DNA of 64,000 nucleotides. Source: GCA-003244245 sp963712995 (GTDB lineage: Bacteria; Actinomycetota; Actinomycetes; Mycobacteriales; Pseudonocardiaceae). The notes under the pieces were generated by a model, which saw nothing but the letters and a program-made list of their open reading frames with translations, made no database searches and was not told the DNA's origin. A program made the position numbers and the translations under genes. Shown here one piece after another: positions 1-7,583 of this stretch. Within the stretch, counting starts at the first letter, position 1, and the number at the start of each line of letters is the position of its first letter. Location: the NCBI GenBank assembly GCA_963712995.1, contig CAVQKH010000022.1, positions 1 through 64,000 of the forward strand, in the 5' to 3' direction.

Positions 1-124
1 CGGTGTGCAGCACGATCCGCTCCGAACGTGAGTTCGCCGGGCCGCGACAGATGATGATCTTTCGCACACCAGGTGCGGCATAGTACTATTAGTGCGAGCC
101 GTCGGGGTGAGGGTGGGAGATGGG

Positions 125-427
125 ATGTTTGCGCTGGTTGCGCGGTTCTACCTCCGGGACGAGGAGGCGGTGGAAGGGTTCGACAGGCTGGTAGAGGACA
201 CGGTCGTACAGATCCGGGAAAACGAGCCGGGTACGGTGGTCTATGCTGTCCACAAGGTGAATGATTCCCCGTTGTCGCGGATTTTCTATGAGTTGTATGA
301 GAGTCGAGAGCGGTTCGATGAGCACGAAAAACAAGTGCACACGAGACGATTTATTGATGAGCGCGGCCAGTATGTGACGGATATGCGTATCGAATTCTTG
401 GAGTCCCCCATCGGTAAGGGTGTGTGA
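125..427 (+). CDS. ABM-like (antibiotic biosynthesis monooxygenase fold) small protein
   Basis: This 100-residue protein has the dimeric alpha/beta ABM pattern: an N-terminal strand (MFALVARFYL), a helix rich in acidic residues, a 'PGTVVYAVHKV' strand, and an 'ELYESRERFDEHEKQVH' helix, which is the family's typical metal-free dimer helix. Such proteins are small oxygenases or quinol-modifying enzymes, often with unknown substrate. An in-frame GTG lies at 92, but the ATG at 125 has a GGGAG ribosome site five bases upstream and starts at the first strand. It ends four bases before the XRE regulator, so the two are probably co-transcribed. The family assignment rests on pattern only. Confidence 0.6.
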   Translation: MFALVARFYLRDEEAVEGFDRLVEDTVVQIRENEPGTVVYAVHKVNDSPLSRIFYELYESRERFDEHEKQVHTRRFIDERGQYVTDMRIEFLESPIGKGV

Positions 428-430
428 GAG

Positions 431-1639
431 ATGTTGCCCAATGATGCGAAGGCTCTTGGGCGACGGGTTGCTTTCTATCGGAGTAAGCGGGGATTTTCGC
501 AGAAAGAACTCGGCGCGCGGCTCGATCGGTCGGAGAGCTGGGTCAGCCAGGTGGAGCGGGGTGCTCGCCGCGTTGATCGGATGTCTGTTCTGGAGGCCTT
601 GGCTGATGCGCTGGGGGTCCCTGTCTCCGAGTTGGCGCCGGAGTCGAGCGTGGTCACGGCGGCGAGTGAGAAGCCACGTGCGGCGACATCGTTGAGTTTG
701 GCGTTGTCCTCCAGCGATGCGCTGCAAGCGGTGTTCTCGGATGTCGCACCGGTTGATGTGGAGCGGCTGGGCAGCCAGGCGGCGCTGGCGTGGGAGTTCG
801 CTCATGGCTCGCGGTACGAGGACGTGAGCCACCTGCTCGGAACGCTGATTCCCGAGCTGGAGTACGCGGTACGGAAAACGACCGGGGTGGATCGTCGGCA
901 GGTGTGTGTGGCGAAGGCCAAGACCTACCACGCAGCAGCCGGCGTCCTCGCGAAGATGGGCGAGACGGCAGCTGCCTGGGTGGCCGTGGACCGCGCGATC
1001 ACCGCGGCCGAAGACGCGGACGATCCGCTGTTGATGGCCGAGGGGGCGTTCCGCCTGGCGATCGTGTTCCAGAGCGCGCGGCGTTTCGATCTGGCCGTGC
1101 GGACCGCGGAGTCCGCCGCGAACGCGCTGGGCAAGCTGGTCGCTGCGGGGGAGCCGGCGGCGGTGGCGCTGCGAGGAGCGCTGTATCTCCAGCTGGCTGT
1201 TGCCGCGGCCCGCACCAACGACGGGGACCGGGCGTATGCCTACCTGGGTCGCGCCCAGGAAGCAGCGGCTCAACTCGGGGCTGATCGAAACGACTACAAC
1301 ACCGAGTTCGGGCCCACCAACGTCCTGCTCTATGAGGTCAGCATCGCAATCGAGCTCGGTGACGCTGGTCGCGCCCTGCGGGTCGCGGCCAAGGCTGACA
1401 CGGCGAGGTTGTCCCCGGAGCGGCAGGCCCGGCTGTTGATCGACCTGGCTCGGGCGCACGCCCAGCGACGTCAACTACCGCTGATGGTGTCCACCTTGCG
1501 GCAGGCCGAGCAGATTGCTCCAGAGCAGGTTCACACCCATCCGCTGGTCCGTGAGCTGGTCCAGGATGCGCTCCGATCCGATCAGGCAGATTCCCCTGAG
1601 CTGCAAGAACTCGCGACGACCCTCAACCTGACCCCGTAA
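431..1639 (+). CDS. XRE-family regulator with TPR-like C-terminal region
   Basis: The 402-residue protein carries an N-terminal helix-turn-helix of the Cro/CI (XRE) type at about residues 8-65 (pattern 'RSKRGFSQKELGARLDRSESWVSQVERG'-like, with Q-K-E-L and W-V-S-Q-V-E in the usual places). The rest is all-helical with alanine-rich repeats ('AAAWVAVDRAITAAEDADD', 'AVRTAESAANALGKL', 'DRAYAYLGRAQEAAAQLG') that look like TPR units. This architecture is common in actinobacterial regulators near mobile genes. The GTG-free ATG start lies three bases after the preceding stop. It probably controls its own operon or the genes just downstream; the ligand is unknown. Confidence 0.75.
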   Translation: MLPNDAKALGRRVAFYRSKRGFSQKELGARLDRSESWVSQVERGARRVDRMSVLEALADALGVPVSELAPESSVVTAASEKPRAATSLSLALSSSDALQAVFSDVAPVDVERLGSQAALAWEFAHGSRYEDVSHLLGTLIPELEYAVRKTTGVDRRQVCVAKAKTYHAAAGVLAKMGETAAAWVAVDRAITAAEDADDPLLMAEGAFRLAIVFQSARRFDLAVRTAESAANALGKLVAAGEPAAVALRGALYLQLAVAAARTNDGDRAYAYLGRAQEAAAQLGADRNDYNTEFGPTNVLLYEVSIAIELGDAGRALRVAAKADTARLSPERQARLLIDLARAHAQRRQLPLMVSTLRQAEQIAPEQVHTHPLVRELVQDALRSDQADSPELQELATTLNLTP

Positions 1640-1651
1640 TCAGCACTTTTT

Positions 1652-1703
1652 GTACGTTACACGTACTTTGCTTGTTTACACGCACAGAAAGTGCACGTAT
1701 CTT
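1652..1703 (+). promoter_or_regulatory. Candidate promoter with adjacent inverted repeat
   Basis: A TTTACA box (1675-1680) and a TATCTT box (1698-1703) are separated by 17 bp, close to the housekeeping sigma consensus. Just upstream, GTACG-TTACA-CGTAC (1652-1666) is a 5-bp inverted repeat that could bind the XRE regulator encoded immediately upstream. The promoter would serve the genes starting at 1794. Between here and 1794 the sequence holds repeated 'CCCCTGTGG' / 'GGCCCCAC' pieces that can pair with one another. Confidence 0.4.
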
Positions 1704-1793
1704 GATGCTTGGCGGCCCCTGTGGGACGGCCCCACCCCTGTGGATGGCCCCACAAAGGGGCAACAAGATCAAAGAGGATGAGGTGCAGGCCGG

Positions 1794-2075
1794 GTGAGCC
1801 GTGGAGCCGATGTTCGTGGCTCAACCGCTGAACCGGATCCGCCGCGGACGCTGGTGGAGGCTCAACACACGGTGGCGCGTATCAGGCCTCGTCAGAAGGC
1901 GCCGCTGACGGAGTGGCTGGCATTTCACCAGCGCTCGGCGGCGTTGTACGCGGAGGTCGCTGAGATCGATCGGGGTCACCATCATGAGGCGCTGTTCATG
2001 GCCGAGCGGGAACGCCACCGCGCGAAGGAGATCAAGACCCGAATTCCCGCACACCGGCCGGTCGGTGAAGCATAA
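1794..2075 (+). CDS. Small AICE-associated protein, AMED_5909-like (copy 1)
   Basis: A 93-residue charged helical protein with the core 'RIRPRQKAPLTEWLAFHQRSAALYAEVAEID'. It closely matches the product at 19361-19627 and is a more distant paralogue of its neighbour at 2088. I recall this family as 'AMED_5909 family' in annotation pipelines; its function is unknown. GTG start; the next gene begins 12 bases after the stop. In both places in the window the same two-gene pair occurs in the same order, which suggests a module of integrative elements. Confidence 0.6.
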   Translation: MSRGADVRGSTAEPDPPRTLVEAQHTVARIRPRQKAPLTEWLAFHQRSAALYAEVAEIDRGHHHEALFMAERERHRAKEIKTRIPAHRPVGEA

Positions 2076-2087
2076 GGTGACGAAGCG

Positions 2088-2339
2088 ATGACTACCGCGA
2101 AGTCCGGTCCGCTGCAGACGTTGATGCAGGCGCATGAGGAGCTCGTGCGTATCCGGCCGGGCCGGAAGGCATCGTTAACGGTGTGGCTGTCGTATCACCA
2201 GCGCTCGGCGGCGGTGTACGAGCAGATCGCCAAGACTGATCCCAGGCATGAGAGCGAGGCCTTGTACTGGGCGACGCGGGAACGAGCCCACGCGAGAGAA
2301 ATCGAGGACCGGATCAGAGTTCCGATACCAGGGCAGTGA
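2088..2339 (+). CDS. Small AICE-associated protein, paralogue of the preceding gene
   Basis: An 83-residue protein with the motif 'QAHEELVRIRPGRKASLTVWL' and 'YHQRSAAVYEQIAKTDP', matching the product at 19639-19890 almost position for position and the adjacent 1794 gene more distantly. It starts with ATG (2088) shortly after a GTGACG-AAGCG stretch and is packed behind its paralogue. Function unknown. Its stop overlaps the GTG of the following gene in a GTGA arrangement, so translation is probably coupled. Confidence 0.6.
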   Translation: MTTAKSGPLQTLMQAHEELVRIRPGRKASLTVWLSYHQRSAAVYEQIAKTDPRHESEALYWATRERAHAREIEDRIRVPIPGQ

Positions 2340-2701
2340 CGCGCGTGGTGGCCGGCAGGCGAGACTCGTACCGTGGCCGAGTGGAGGGCCTTCAGCGCAC
2401 ATCGATTACCAACAAGCTTGCTGAGCACCTTCGGCGCGGTGCGCTGCTCGACCTTGCTCCGGATCTGGCTTGGGGGTCGCCGCTTGGTGAGGCGGTGATG
2501 ATGTCTTGGGATGGCACGCACGTCATCGCTGCTCACGACATCCGTGAGCTACTTCGAGGTCGGATCGTCACCGAGCCCGACCCGCGCGGCTTGCGCCACG
2601 GTATCGGACTCAGCTACAGCACCCGGGCGCTGCAGCTGTTGACCGGGGCCGTTGCCGCCCTGTTTGTCGCCGGTTTCACCGGAATCGTGCGCAAAACATA
2701 A
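2336..2701 (+). CDS. Hypothetical protein with C-terminal hydrophobic segment
   Basis: A 121-residue product not recognised. It has 'LAEHLRRGALLDLAPDLAWGSPLGEAVMMSWDGTHVIAAHDIRELL' in separate helical and beta segments, and ends with one hydrophobic stretch ('LLTGAVAALFVAGFTGIV') followed by Arg/Lys, as in a tail-anchored membrane protein. The GTG start overlaps the stop of the preceding gene. No copy accompanies the second paralogue pair at 19.4-19.9 kb, so it is specific to this locus. Confidence 0.45.
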   Translation: MTRVVAGRRDSYRGRVEGLQRTSITNKLAEHLRRGALLDLAPDLAWGSPLGEAVMMSWDGTHVIAAHDIRELLRGRIVTEPDPRGLRHGIGLSYSTRALQLLTGAVAALFVAGFTGIVRKT

Positions 2702-2739
2702 CGGCTGAGTCCATGCTGGCGCTGTGCCCGTCTACGTGG

Positions 2740-2826
2740 AATGCGGGTCCGGTCACGGGTTGAGGTGTCCGGGCAGACGAAATGGATCACTCCGAGGTCG
2801 CTGAGATTGATCGGGGTCACCATCAC
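2740..2826 (+). pseudogene. Chimeric relic of Pra fused to AMED_5909-like fragment
   Basis: Bases 2764-2790 match the Pra gene end (18923-18948, 'SGQAKWIT' region), and bases 2794-2826 match 1953-1985 of the first AMED_5909-like gene ('EVAEIDRGHHH'), each with only a few substitutions. The two pieces are joined directly, so everything normally between them is deleted. It is a footprint of another integrative element that decayed here. Confidence 0.6.
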
Positions 2827-2853
2827 GACCAGGCAGACGTCTGGGACGGGGCA

Positions 2854-3615
2854 TCACGCATCTTCGACAGCAGGGATCGGCTGTTGCGCCAGTTTCCGTT
2901 GTTTGACGAGCGTGTACCCGATCAACACCAGGAGGATGGCCGTCAGCGCGGCGGAGGAGCCCACGGTGCCCAGGTTCAATCCGCCCTTGGCCAGGGGCTT
3001 GCTGAAGAAGTCCCCCACGGTTGCCCCCAGTGGCCGGGTGAGGACGAAGGCCATCCAGAACAGCAACGTGGCTGAGATTGGGGTGAGGTAATGGGCAGCG
3101 AGGATCAGCACCATCGCGGCGGCGATTACCAGGGCGCCTCCGGCGTAGCCGAGTCCGGAGCTGTCGGCGAGGTAGTCGCCCAGTGAGGTGCCCAGGGTGT
3201 TGGAGAACAGGATCGCGATCCAGTAGAGCAGCTCGCCGCGGAAGGTGCTGATCTGCTCGACGGAGAACGTCTGCCCGCTGCAATACCAGATGGCGAACAC
3301 CCCAGCCAGGCAGGCGATGAGGACCAGGGCACCCTTGGCGTAACCGAGCCCTGCCGAGCGATTGATGAAATCGGACATGGTTGTGCCGGCCGTACTCGTC
3401 GAGACGATGACCGTCCAGTACAGCGCCGGATGAAACTTCGTGGCCTTCAACTGGGTGACCAGACTGACCAGGAACAGCCCGATGAACAGCAACGAGCTGA
3501 CCGCATAACCGACGTCCAGGGTCTGGGCGAGAAGATCCCCACCGGTCTCACCGAGTGTGGTGGCGGCGATCTTCATCACCCAGAACATCAGCGTGATCTG
3601 CGGAAGTTTCGTCAT
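2854..3615 (-). CDS. COG4705-type multi-pass membrane protein
   Basis: About 253 residues forming four internal repeats, each a pair of transmembrane helices with a 'K-I-x-x-T-L-G-(E/T)…GD' type signature ('MKIAATTLGETGGDLLAQTL', 'STSTAGTTMSDFINRS', 'FSNTLGTSLGDYLADSSGLGYA', 'LTRPLGATVGDFFSKP'). This matches the uncharacterised membrane family COG4705. A longer frame reaches 3681, but the ATG at 3615 has an AAAGGA ribosome site and begins the first repeat. Transcribed opposite to its neighbours. Cytoplasmic-membrane protein, function unknown; some relatives are linked to metal tolerance. Confidence 0.75.
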   Translation of the reverse strand: MTKLPQITLMFWVMKIAATTLGETGGDLLAQTLDVGYAVSSLLFIGLFLVSLVTQLKATKFHPALYWTVIVSTSTAGTTMSDFINRSAGLGYAKGALVLIACLAGVFAIWYCSGQTFSVEQISTFRGELLYWIAILFSNTLGTSLGDYLADSSGLGYAGGALVIAAAMVLILAAHYLTPISATLLFWMAFVLTRPLGATVGDFFSKPLAKGGLNLGTVGSSAALTAILLVLIGYTLVKQRKLAQQPIPAVEDA

Positions 3616-3956
3616 CTCTGTCCTTTTCTTGGACACGTTTCTGGTGTCTAGTGCGTCGCGCCTGGCCGATTTTGACTTCACCGCCCAACTCGGCGTCGAT
3701 AAAAAACTCGGCGATCCGCGCTATTTCATGACCACAATCTAGACAGGAGGTGTAATTCTGACGCAATCGAGGAGGTGGCCTATTGGCGCGTTGCAGAAGC
3801 GCCACTCAGCGCCCCATGTGTTCGTATTTTCCCCATCGCCGGCACGCACCACCCGGCGTTCCCGGTGCGGTGCTGAGCAGGGCGATGATTTCGCCGCACC
3901 CCCCGAGTCTCACCTGTTGACCGACCCGGTCGGGCCGGCCTGACGAAGGAGCAGTG

Positions 3957-4550
3957 ATGAAGATCATCCTCAGTGACTTCATGAGTCTGGACGGTGTCGT
4001 GCAGGCGCCCGGCGGCCGCGAGGAGGACACCGACGGCGGGTTCACCCATGGCGGCTGGTCGATGCCGTATTTCGACCCGGATGCCATGGGCTCGGCGATC
4101 GGCGAGGTCATGGCGACAACGGAGGCGCTGCTGTTCGGTCGGCGCACCTGGCAGACGATGGCCGCCGCCTGGCCCGGCCGCGCCGGCGACCCGTTCGCCG
4201 ACCGCATGAACGAGATCCCCAAGTACGTGGCATCCCGCACGCTCACCCAGGACGACCTCACCTGGTCCGGCTCGACCCTGCTGCCCCCCGACGACGCCAT
4301 CGGCGCGGTGCGTGAGCTGCGAGCTCGGGAGGGCAAGGGGCTGCAGGTTTGGGGCAGCGCCTCGCTCGCTGCGCAGCTGATCGAGCACGACCTCGTCGAC
4401 GAGTACCGGCTGATGATCGAGCCGATCCTGCTCGGCGGCGGCAAGCGGGTGTTCCCCGACGGCGGGCAGGCCCGCCCGCTCGAGCTGGTCTCGACTACGA
4501 CAGCCGGGACCGGCGTCCTGATCTGCACGTACCGGTGGACGGGCCGTTGA
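3957..4550 (+). CDS. Dihydrofolate-reductase family (RibD C-terminal-like) reductase
   Basis: A 197-residue protein beginning 'MKIILSDFMSLDGVV', then 'EALLFGRRTWQTMAAAWP', 'KYVASRTL' and a 'LQVWGSASLAAQLIEHDLVDEYRLMIEPILLGGGKRVF' region, which together are the hallmark of the DHFR/RibD-C fold (NADPH-binding G-R-R-T-W and V-x-G-S). Members reduce small heterocycles in the cytoplasm; most actinobacterial ones have no known substrate. ATG 3957 is preferred to GTG 3954 because AAGGAG lies at proper spacing. Monocistronic. Confidence 0.85.
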   Translation: MKIILSDFMSLDGVVQAPGGREEDTDGGFTHGGWSMPYFDPDAMGSAIGEVMATTEALLFGRRTWQTMAAAWPGRAGDPFADRMNEIPKYVASRTLTQDDLTWSGSTLLPPDDAIGAVRELRAREGKGLQVWGSASLAAQLIEHDLVDEYRLMIEPILLGGGKRVFPDGGQARPLELVSTTTAGTGVLICTYRWTGR

Positions 4551-4594
4551 CCCTGTCCTAGCCGGACAGTTGCGTGACCTGCGATTGGACAGGC

Positions 4595-4759
4595 GTGCCT
4601 CCCGGTGACATCCCAACGCGCGAGGCACATCCACTCTCTCTGGGGCGTGAGTGTCACTGAGGGATCGACACCCGACCCGGCGGCGCGGACCTCCGCGGAA
4701 AGCACCGGCCGGGTCGGGTGTCGAGGTGGGCCTCGATCAGTCGGGGAGGTGATCGAGGC
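4595..4759. repeat. Three successive inverted repeats in a gene-free gap
   Basis: The gap 4551-4929 holds no convincing gene. It contains GTGCCTC…GAGGCAC (4595-4601 with 4622-4628), a perfect 17-bp inverted repeat (4665-4681 with 4708-4724), and a perfect 10-bp inverted repeat (4730-4739 with 4750-4759). The 17-bp stem follows the reductase gene and may be its terminator, but no T-run follows. Confidence 0.6.
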
Positions 4760-4929
4760 AAGCGGGATGTTATACCAGCCGATGGACGGATGCACAGGCG
4801 TATGCACAACGCAGATGTACAGGACTGATGCACATCACGCTTGCCTCGCACCTGAGCTCGCTGGGTCGGGCTAGCCCTGGGTACAGGGTGATCAGCATGT
4901 GCTGGTAGCGGTCGTGGGGTCTCCAGGCG

Positions 4930-5100
4930 ATGTTGGGTGGCGGGCCGATTGGGGTGGCGGGCGCCGAGGTGTTCATCGCCGCCCGCCTACTGACCAGCGA
5001 TATGCAGGGCGACGACGCCATCCTCGAAGTGGCACACGAGGCGCTGTTCCGTTCCTGGGCACTGTTTCGGCAAGCCATTGAGGCATCCGCCGGGTTCTCC
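4930..5100 (+). pseudogene. Relic of a STAND/WD40-type ATPase gene
   Basis: The frame reads 'EVFIAARLLTSD…DDAILEVAHEALFRSWALFRQAIE', which matches the end of the nSTAND ATPase region that precedes WD40 repeats in actinobacterial signalling proteins ('VEVAHEALIRSW' signature). No P-loop and no WD repeats are present and the frame decays after about 5085, so this is a fragment. Confidence 0.5.
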
Positions 5101-5227
5101 GGATCGCATGGTCGCCGGATGGTCGGCGGCTGGCTACTGGGTCGTTGGACCGGAGGGCTCGAATCTGGATGGGGACAACAGCACTGCCTTAGCGGTTCGG
5201 GCCACGGCAGGCAGGTTCAAAGGAGTG

Positions 5228-5423
5228 GCAGCCGGCTGCCATCTACCCGATTCTGCAACGGCTTCTCGGTGCTGGATGGATCAGCGACCGATAGGAGCGA
5301 GCCTGCTGATACTGAGGGTCGGTCCCCGAGGCGGTACTATCGGCTGACTGTGGAGGGTCGTGCCCGCTCCGCGTATGCCTTGCTGCATGGTCGTGACCGC
5401 AGTAGCTTGAGTCGGTTGCTTGG
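5228..5423 (+). pseudogene. Relic of a PadR-family regulator
   Basis: One frame gives 'AAIYPILQRLLGAGWISDR' and, after a shift and a stop, another gives 'EPADTEGRSPRRYYRLTVEGRARSAYALL'. Together they are the winged-helix core and wing of PadR regulators (YPxLxRLxxxGW, RRYYxLTxxG). Without the first helices and with a frame break, no functional product is expected. Confidence 0.6.
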
Positions 5424-5824
5424 GCCTCATCACTTCCTGCTGCTCCCACGACCGAGGGAGGCTCGACATGAGCGGTTATAGCGCGTGCGTCGTCGGGGAC
5501 AGCAGAATGCACGGCGGCACCGACCTCGGCGATCCTCAGGTGACGGCATGTTTCATCCGGATCCCGCGCCGGGATCCCGTTCGTTGCGTTGGGGACGTGG
5601 TCTGCTGGCTGGTGAGGACGGCATGGTCTGGTGGGCTGAAGTGACCTCCGGTCTTGCCGAGACACCTGATCCCGCCGACGACACCGATACATGCGCAGTT
5701 GTCGCCGGTCGGTTGCCGCAGCTGGTCTGGACCACATGGAGGTCCGAGGTTCGTTGGGTAGCGCCGGCGCAGATGGGCGTCGGGTACAGGAGTGCCACGA
5801 GAGTGGCACGAGGAAGGGGACAAA
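5424..5824. other. No convincing gene; short inverted repeat
   Basis: Open frames here show no recognisable domain. Near the end, GTGCCAC-GAGA-GTGGCAC (5792-5809) is a 7-bp inverted repeat immediately upstream of the DUF4383 gene. The same heptamer occurs as paired direct copies at 6434 and at 25413. Confidence 0.4.
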
Positions 5825-6280
5825 ATGACAACTCTTAGTCCAGAAGAAAAGTTCGGGATTCGACTTCATGGCAAGCCCGGGCCCAAGACGATAGACCAGA
5901 AATATTCAATTTTACTCGGTCTCGTCGTGATTGTCCTGGGCGTCATCGGGTTGTTCATCACCGGCTTTGACAACTTCACCGAGATGACGAACCATGCGAT
6001 TTTTGGACTCTTTCAGACCAACCCCTTCCACAACATCGTGTACATCATCTTTGGGTTGTTGTGGTTGCTGGGGGCGTACGCGCTTACCCCTGCCGGCAAT
6101 CAGGGAATGAATATCGCGGTCGGTGGCGTCTTACTGCTGGTCGCCGTGTTGGGGTTTTTTGGCTACTGGTCTTTGCTGTCCATTCCTCCCGGGATTAACG
6201 GGGACAACCTCCTGCATCTGGCGGTCGCTCTGGCGAGCCTGATTGTCGGTGGTGGCCTGCTCACTCAGCGTGGGCGGTAG
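5825..6280 (+). CDS. DUF4383 four-helix membrane protein
   Basis: A 151-residue protein with four hydrophobic helices ('YSILLGLVVIVLGVIGLFITG', 'FHNIVYIIFGLLWLLGAYAL', 'MNIAVGGVLLLVAVLGFFGYW', 'LLHLAVALASLIVGGGLL'), a conserved 'NPFHNIVYIIFGL' and 'NLLHLAVA' as in the DUF4383 family. Membrane location is clear and function unknown. The ATG at 5825 follows an AGGAAGGGGA ribosome site. Its base composition is lower in GC than neighbours. A strong hairpin follows at 6308. Confidence 0.75.
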   Translation: MTTLSPEEKFGIRLHGKPGPKTIDQKYSILLGLVVIVLGVIGLFITGFDNFTEMTNHAIFGLFQTNPFHNIVYIIFGLLWLLGAYALTPAGNQGMNIAVGGVLLLVAVLGFFGYWSLLSIPPGINGDNLLHLAVALASLIVGGGLLTQRGR

Positions 6281-6307
6281 AGCCGCTACCGCGTAGGCGT
6301 GGCCGGG

Positions 6308-6358
6308 AGGCGTTTGGAGCGTGTTCCCTTGCAGCGAGGGAACACGCTCCAAACGCCT
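6308..6358 (+). terminator. 22-bp perfect hairpin, probable terminator
   Basis: A perfect 22-bp stem (6308-6329 with 6337-6358) around a 7-nt loop lies 28 bases after the DUF4383 stop. There is no T-run after it, which is usual for actinobacterial terminators. Being symmetrical it could also stop transcription from the right. Confidence 0.7.
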
Positions 6359-6433
6359 AGGTCTTGATCTGTGGTCGGGGGTGGTCGGCCACGGTCACGG
6401 GTGACCTTGAATGACCGTTACCGATACCGTCTT

Positions 6434-6451
6434 GTGGCACGTGAGTGGCAC
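6434..6451 (+). repeat. Orphan paired GTGGCAC site (integrase arm-site-like)
   Basis: Two GTGGCAC copies repeat with an 11-bp period (6434-6440 and 6445-6451). The same pair with the same period sits at 25413-25430, at the stop of the integrase and 62 bp from the tRNA att core. It may be a leftover arm-type binding site from a lost element. From 6359 to 6752 I see no gene. Confidence 0.35.
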
Positions 6452-6752
6452 GACGATCAGGCGTCGACCCGGCGCGACCTAGACCGCCCATGAGTCGATC
6501 ACGCTAATCACATACAGAGATCACTCACAGAAATCTCAGCGCTTCGTACCGCATTACGTGGTCAGCAGTGACATCGGCCGTCAGGGAGAATTATGATTTC
6601 GCCTACTCAACAAATGTACGGCTGCCCACCGCGCTTGAAGGGTCATGATCACTTGCTGACCTGTAGGGAGCGCAGTCGCGTGGGAAGCTACCCACCCGCT
6701 CAGTCAAGACCGCTTGGAAGTGGACGGTTTCCGGCCGTGGGACACTGACGTC

Positions 6753-7031
6753 ATGGCCACCAGGGACGAAATACATCGCCTGCTCGATGGCTTGCCCGAC
6801 GACCGGATCGCGGCGATCGGCGAAATACTTCGCGCCGCCTTGGAAGCAGGCCTGACCGGCGACCAGGCACACCAACTCGCCAGGCAACTACGCGCCCACC
6901 CAGATCTAACACCCCTGGCAGCGGAACCGATCCGCAAGTTCGCCAGTGCGGGGACCCTGTCGGCCGAGCCCGACTTGGCTGCACGGATCGAGGAGATTCT
7001 GCGCACCGAGCCACCCGGCACGGCCGCGTGA
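6753..7031 (+). CDS. Probable antitoxin-like partner of truncated PIN protein
   Basis: A 92-residue helical protein ('TRDEIHRLLDGLPDDRIAAIGEILRAAL…'). Its stop overlaps the GTG start of a PIN-domain frame in a GTGA arrangement, the usual order of VapB-VapC modules. It has no clear ribbon-helix-helix or AbrB motif, so the antitoxin role is inferred from context and size. An in-frame GTG or ATG exists further upstream (6714), but 6753 begins the conserved-looking part. Confidence 0.5.
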   Translation: MATRDEIHRLLDGLPDDRIAAIGEILRAALEAGLTGDQAHQLARQLRAHPDLTPLAAEPIRKFASAGTLSAEPDLAARIEEILRTEPPGTAA

Positions 7032-7237
7032 TCCTGGTCGACACCGGGCCGATCGTGGCCGTCATCAACGACCGGGACGACCACCACCGAGAGTGTAGGC
7101 ACCTGCTGGAGCGGCTGCCCGGCCCGCTACTGATCCCCGGAGACTGCCCGCCCGGCGAGGGCATGCTTTTTTTAAACCATGCTGCGCTTGCTGATGTAAA
7201 TGCAGCTGGAGTAGACCGTTCCCGATTTCGTCGATAG
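7028..7237 (+). pseudogene. Truncated PIN-domain (VapC-like) toxin
   Basis: The frame begins 'MILVDTGPIVAVINDRDDHHRECRHLLERL', the N-terminal strand and helix of PIN ribonucleases with the first catalytic Asp at residue 4. Homology ends after about residue 40, near 7145, and the following sequence (AT-rich, with a T-run) has no PIN features; the other acidic active-site residues are missing. A normal protein would be about 130 residues. The break lies 0.28 kb left of the lasso cluster. Confidence 0.6.
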
Positions 7238-7426
7238 TCGGTCAGGGACCGCTGTTATGTCGACGTACTGATGTGGTGATTGTTGCGAGCGTTTACGGCG
7301 GGCTTGCGGCCTCTTTGTAGCTTGGGTTGGCGGTATGGCACCTGGTCAGGGGGCTTGGTAGGTGTCGGTCCGCGGGAAAGGTTGGGTAGCCCGTCCGGGT
7401 TATCCCGAGGTGAGTAGGAGATGGTG
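7238..7426 (+). promoter_or_regulatory. Upstream region of the lasso-peptide operon
   Basis: This 190-bp gap separates the truncated toxin from the lasso precursor and must hold the operon promoter. No clear -35/-10 pair is visible. A TAGGAG ribosome site (7415-7420) precedes the start: it abuts the ATG at 7421 but is six bases from the ATG at 7427, so 7427 is the likely start. Confidence 0.4.
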
Positions 7427-7555
7427 ATGAACGAGCAGACGACGACCACTGTTTATGAGCCCCCGGTGTTGGTGGAGCTGGGTGAGTTCAGCGAGGACAC
7501 CCTCGGCGGCTACCCGGGTAGCCAAACCGACAGTCGCGGCCTGCGTTACCTATAG
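7427..7555 (+). CDS. Lasso peptide precursor
   Basis: The 42-residue product has the leader signature YxxPxLxxxGxFxxxT exactly (Tyr10, Pro13, Leu15, Gly19, Phe21, Thr25), which is what the RRE protein recognises. Thr25 is the conserved penultimate leader residue, so cleavage after Leu26 gives the 16-residue core GGYPGSQTDSRGLRYL. Asp9 of the core can form the isopeptide with Gly1, giving a nine-residue ring and a seven-residue tail. There are no cysteines, hence a class II lasso peptide. The tail resembles that of sungsanpin/chaxapeptin as I recall them (DS-F-GL). It heads a complete biosynthetic operon. Confidence 0.9.
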   Translation: MNEQTTTTVYEPPVLVELGEFSEDTLGGYPGSQTDSRGLRYL

Positions 7556-7583
7556 CCAGGGGTTGAGGGTTGCTGGGGTGGGT

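Noticed and set aside
5485..5838. Protein-coding gene between the PadR relic and DUF4383
   Set aside because: Arg/Gly-rich translation without pattern, overlapping the real DUF4383 start; not supportable.
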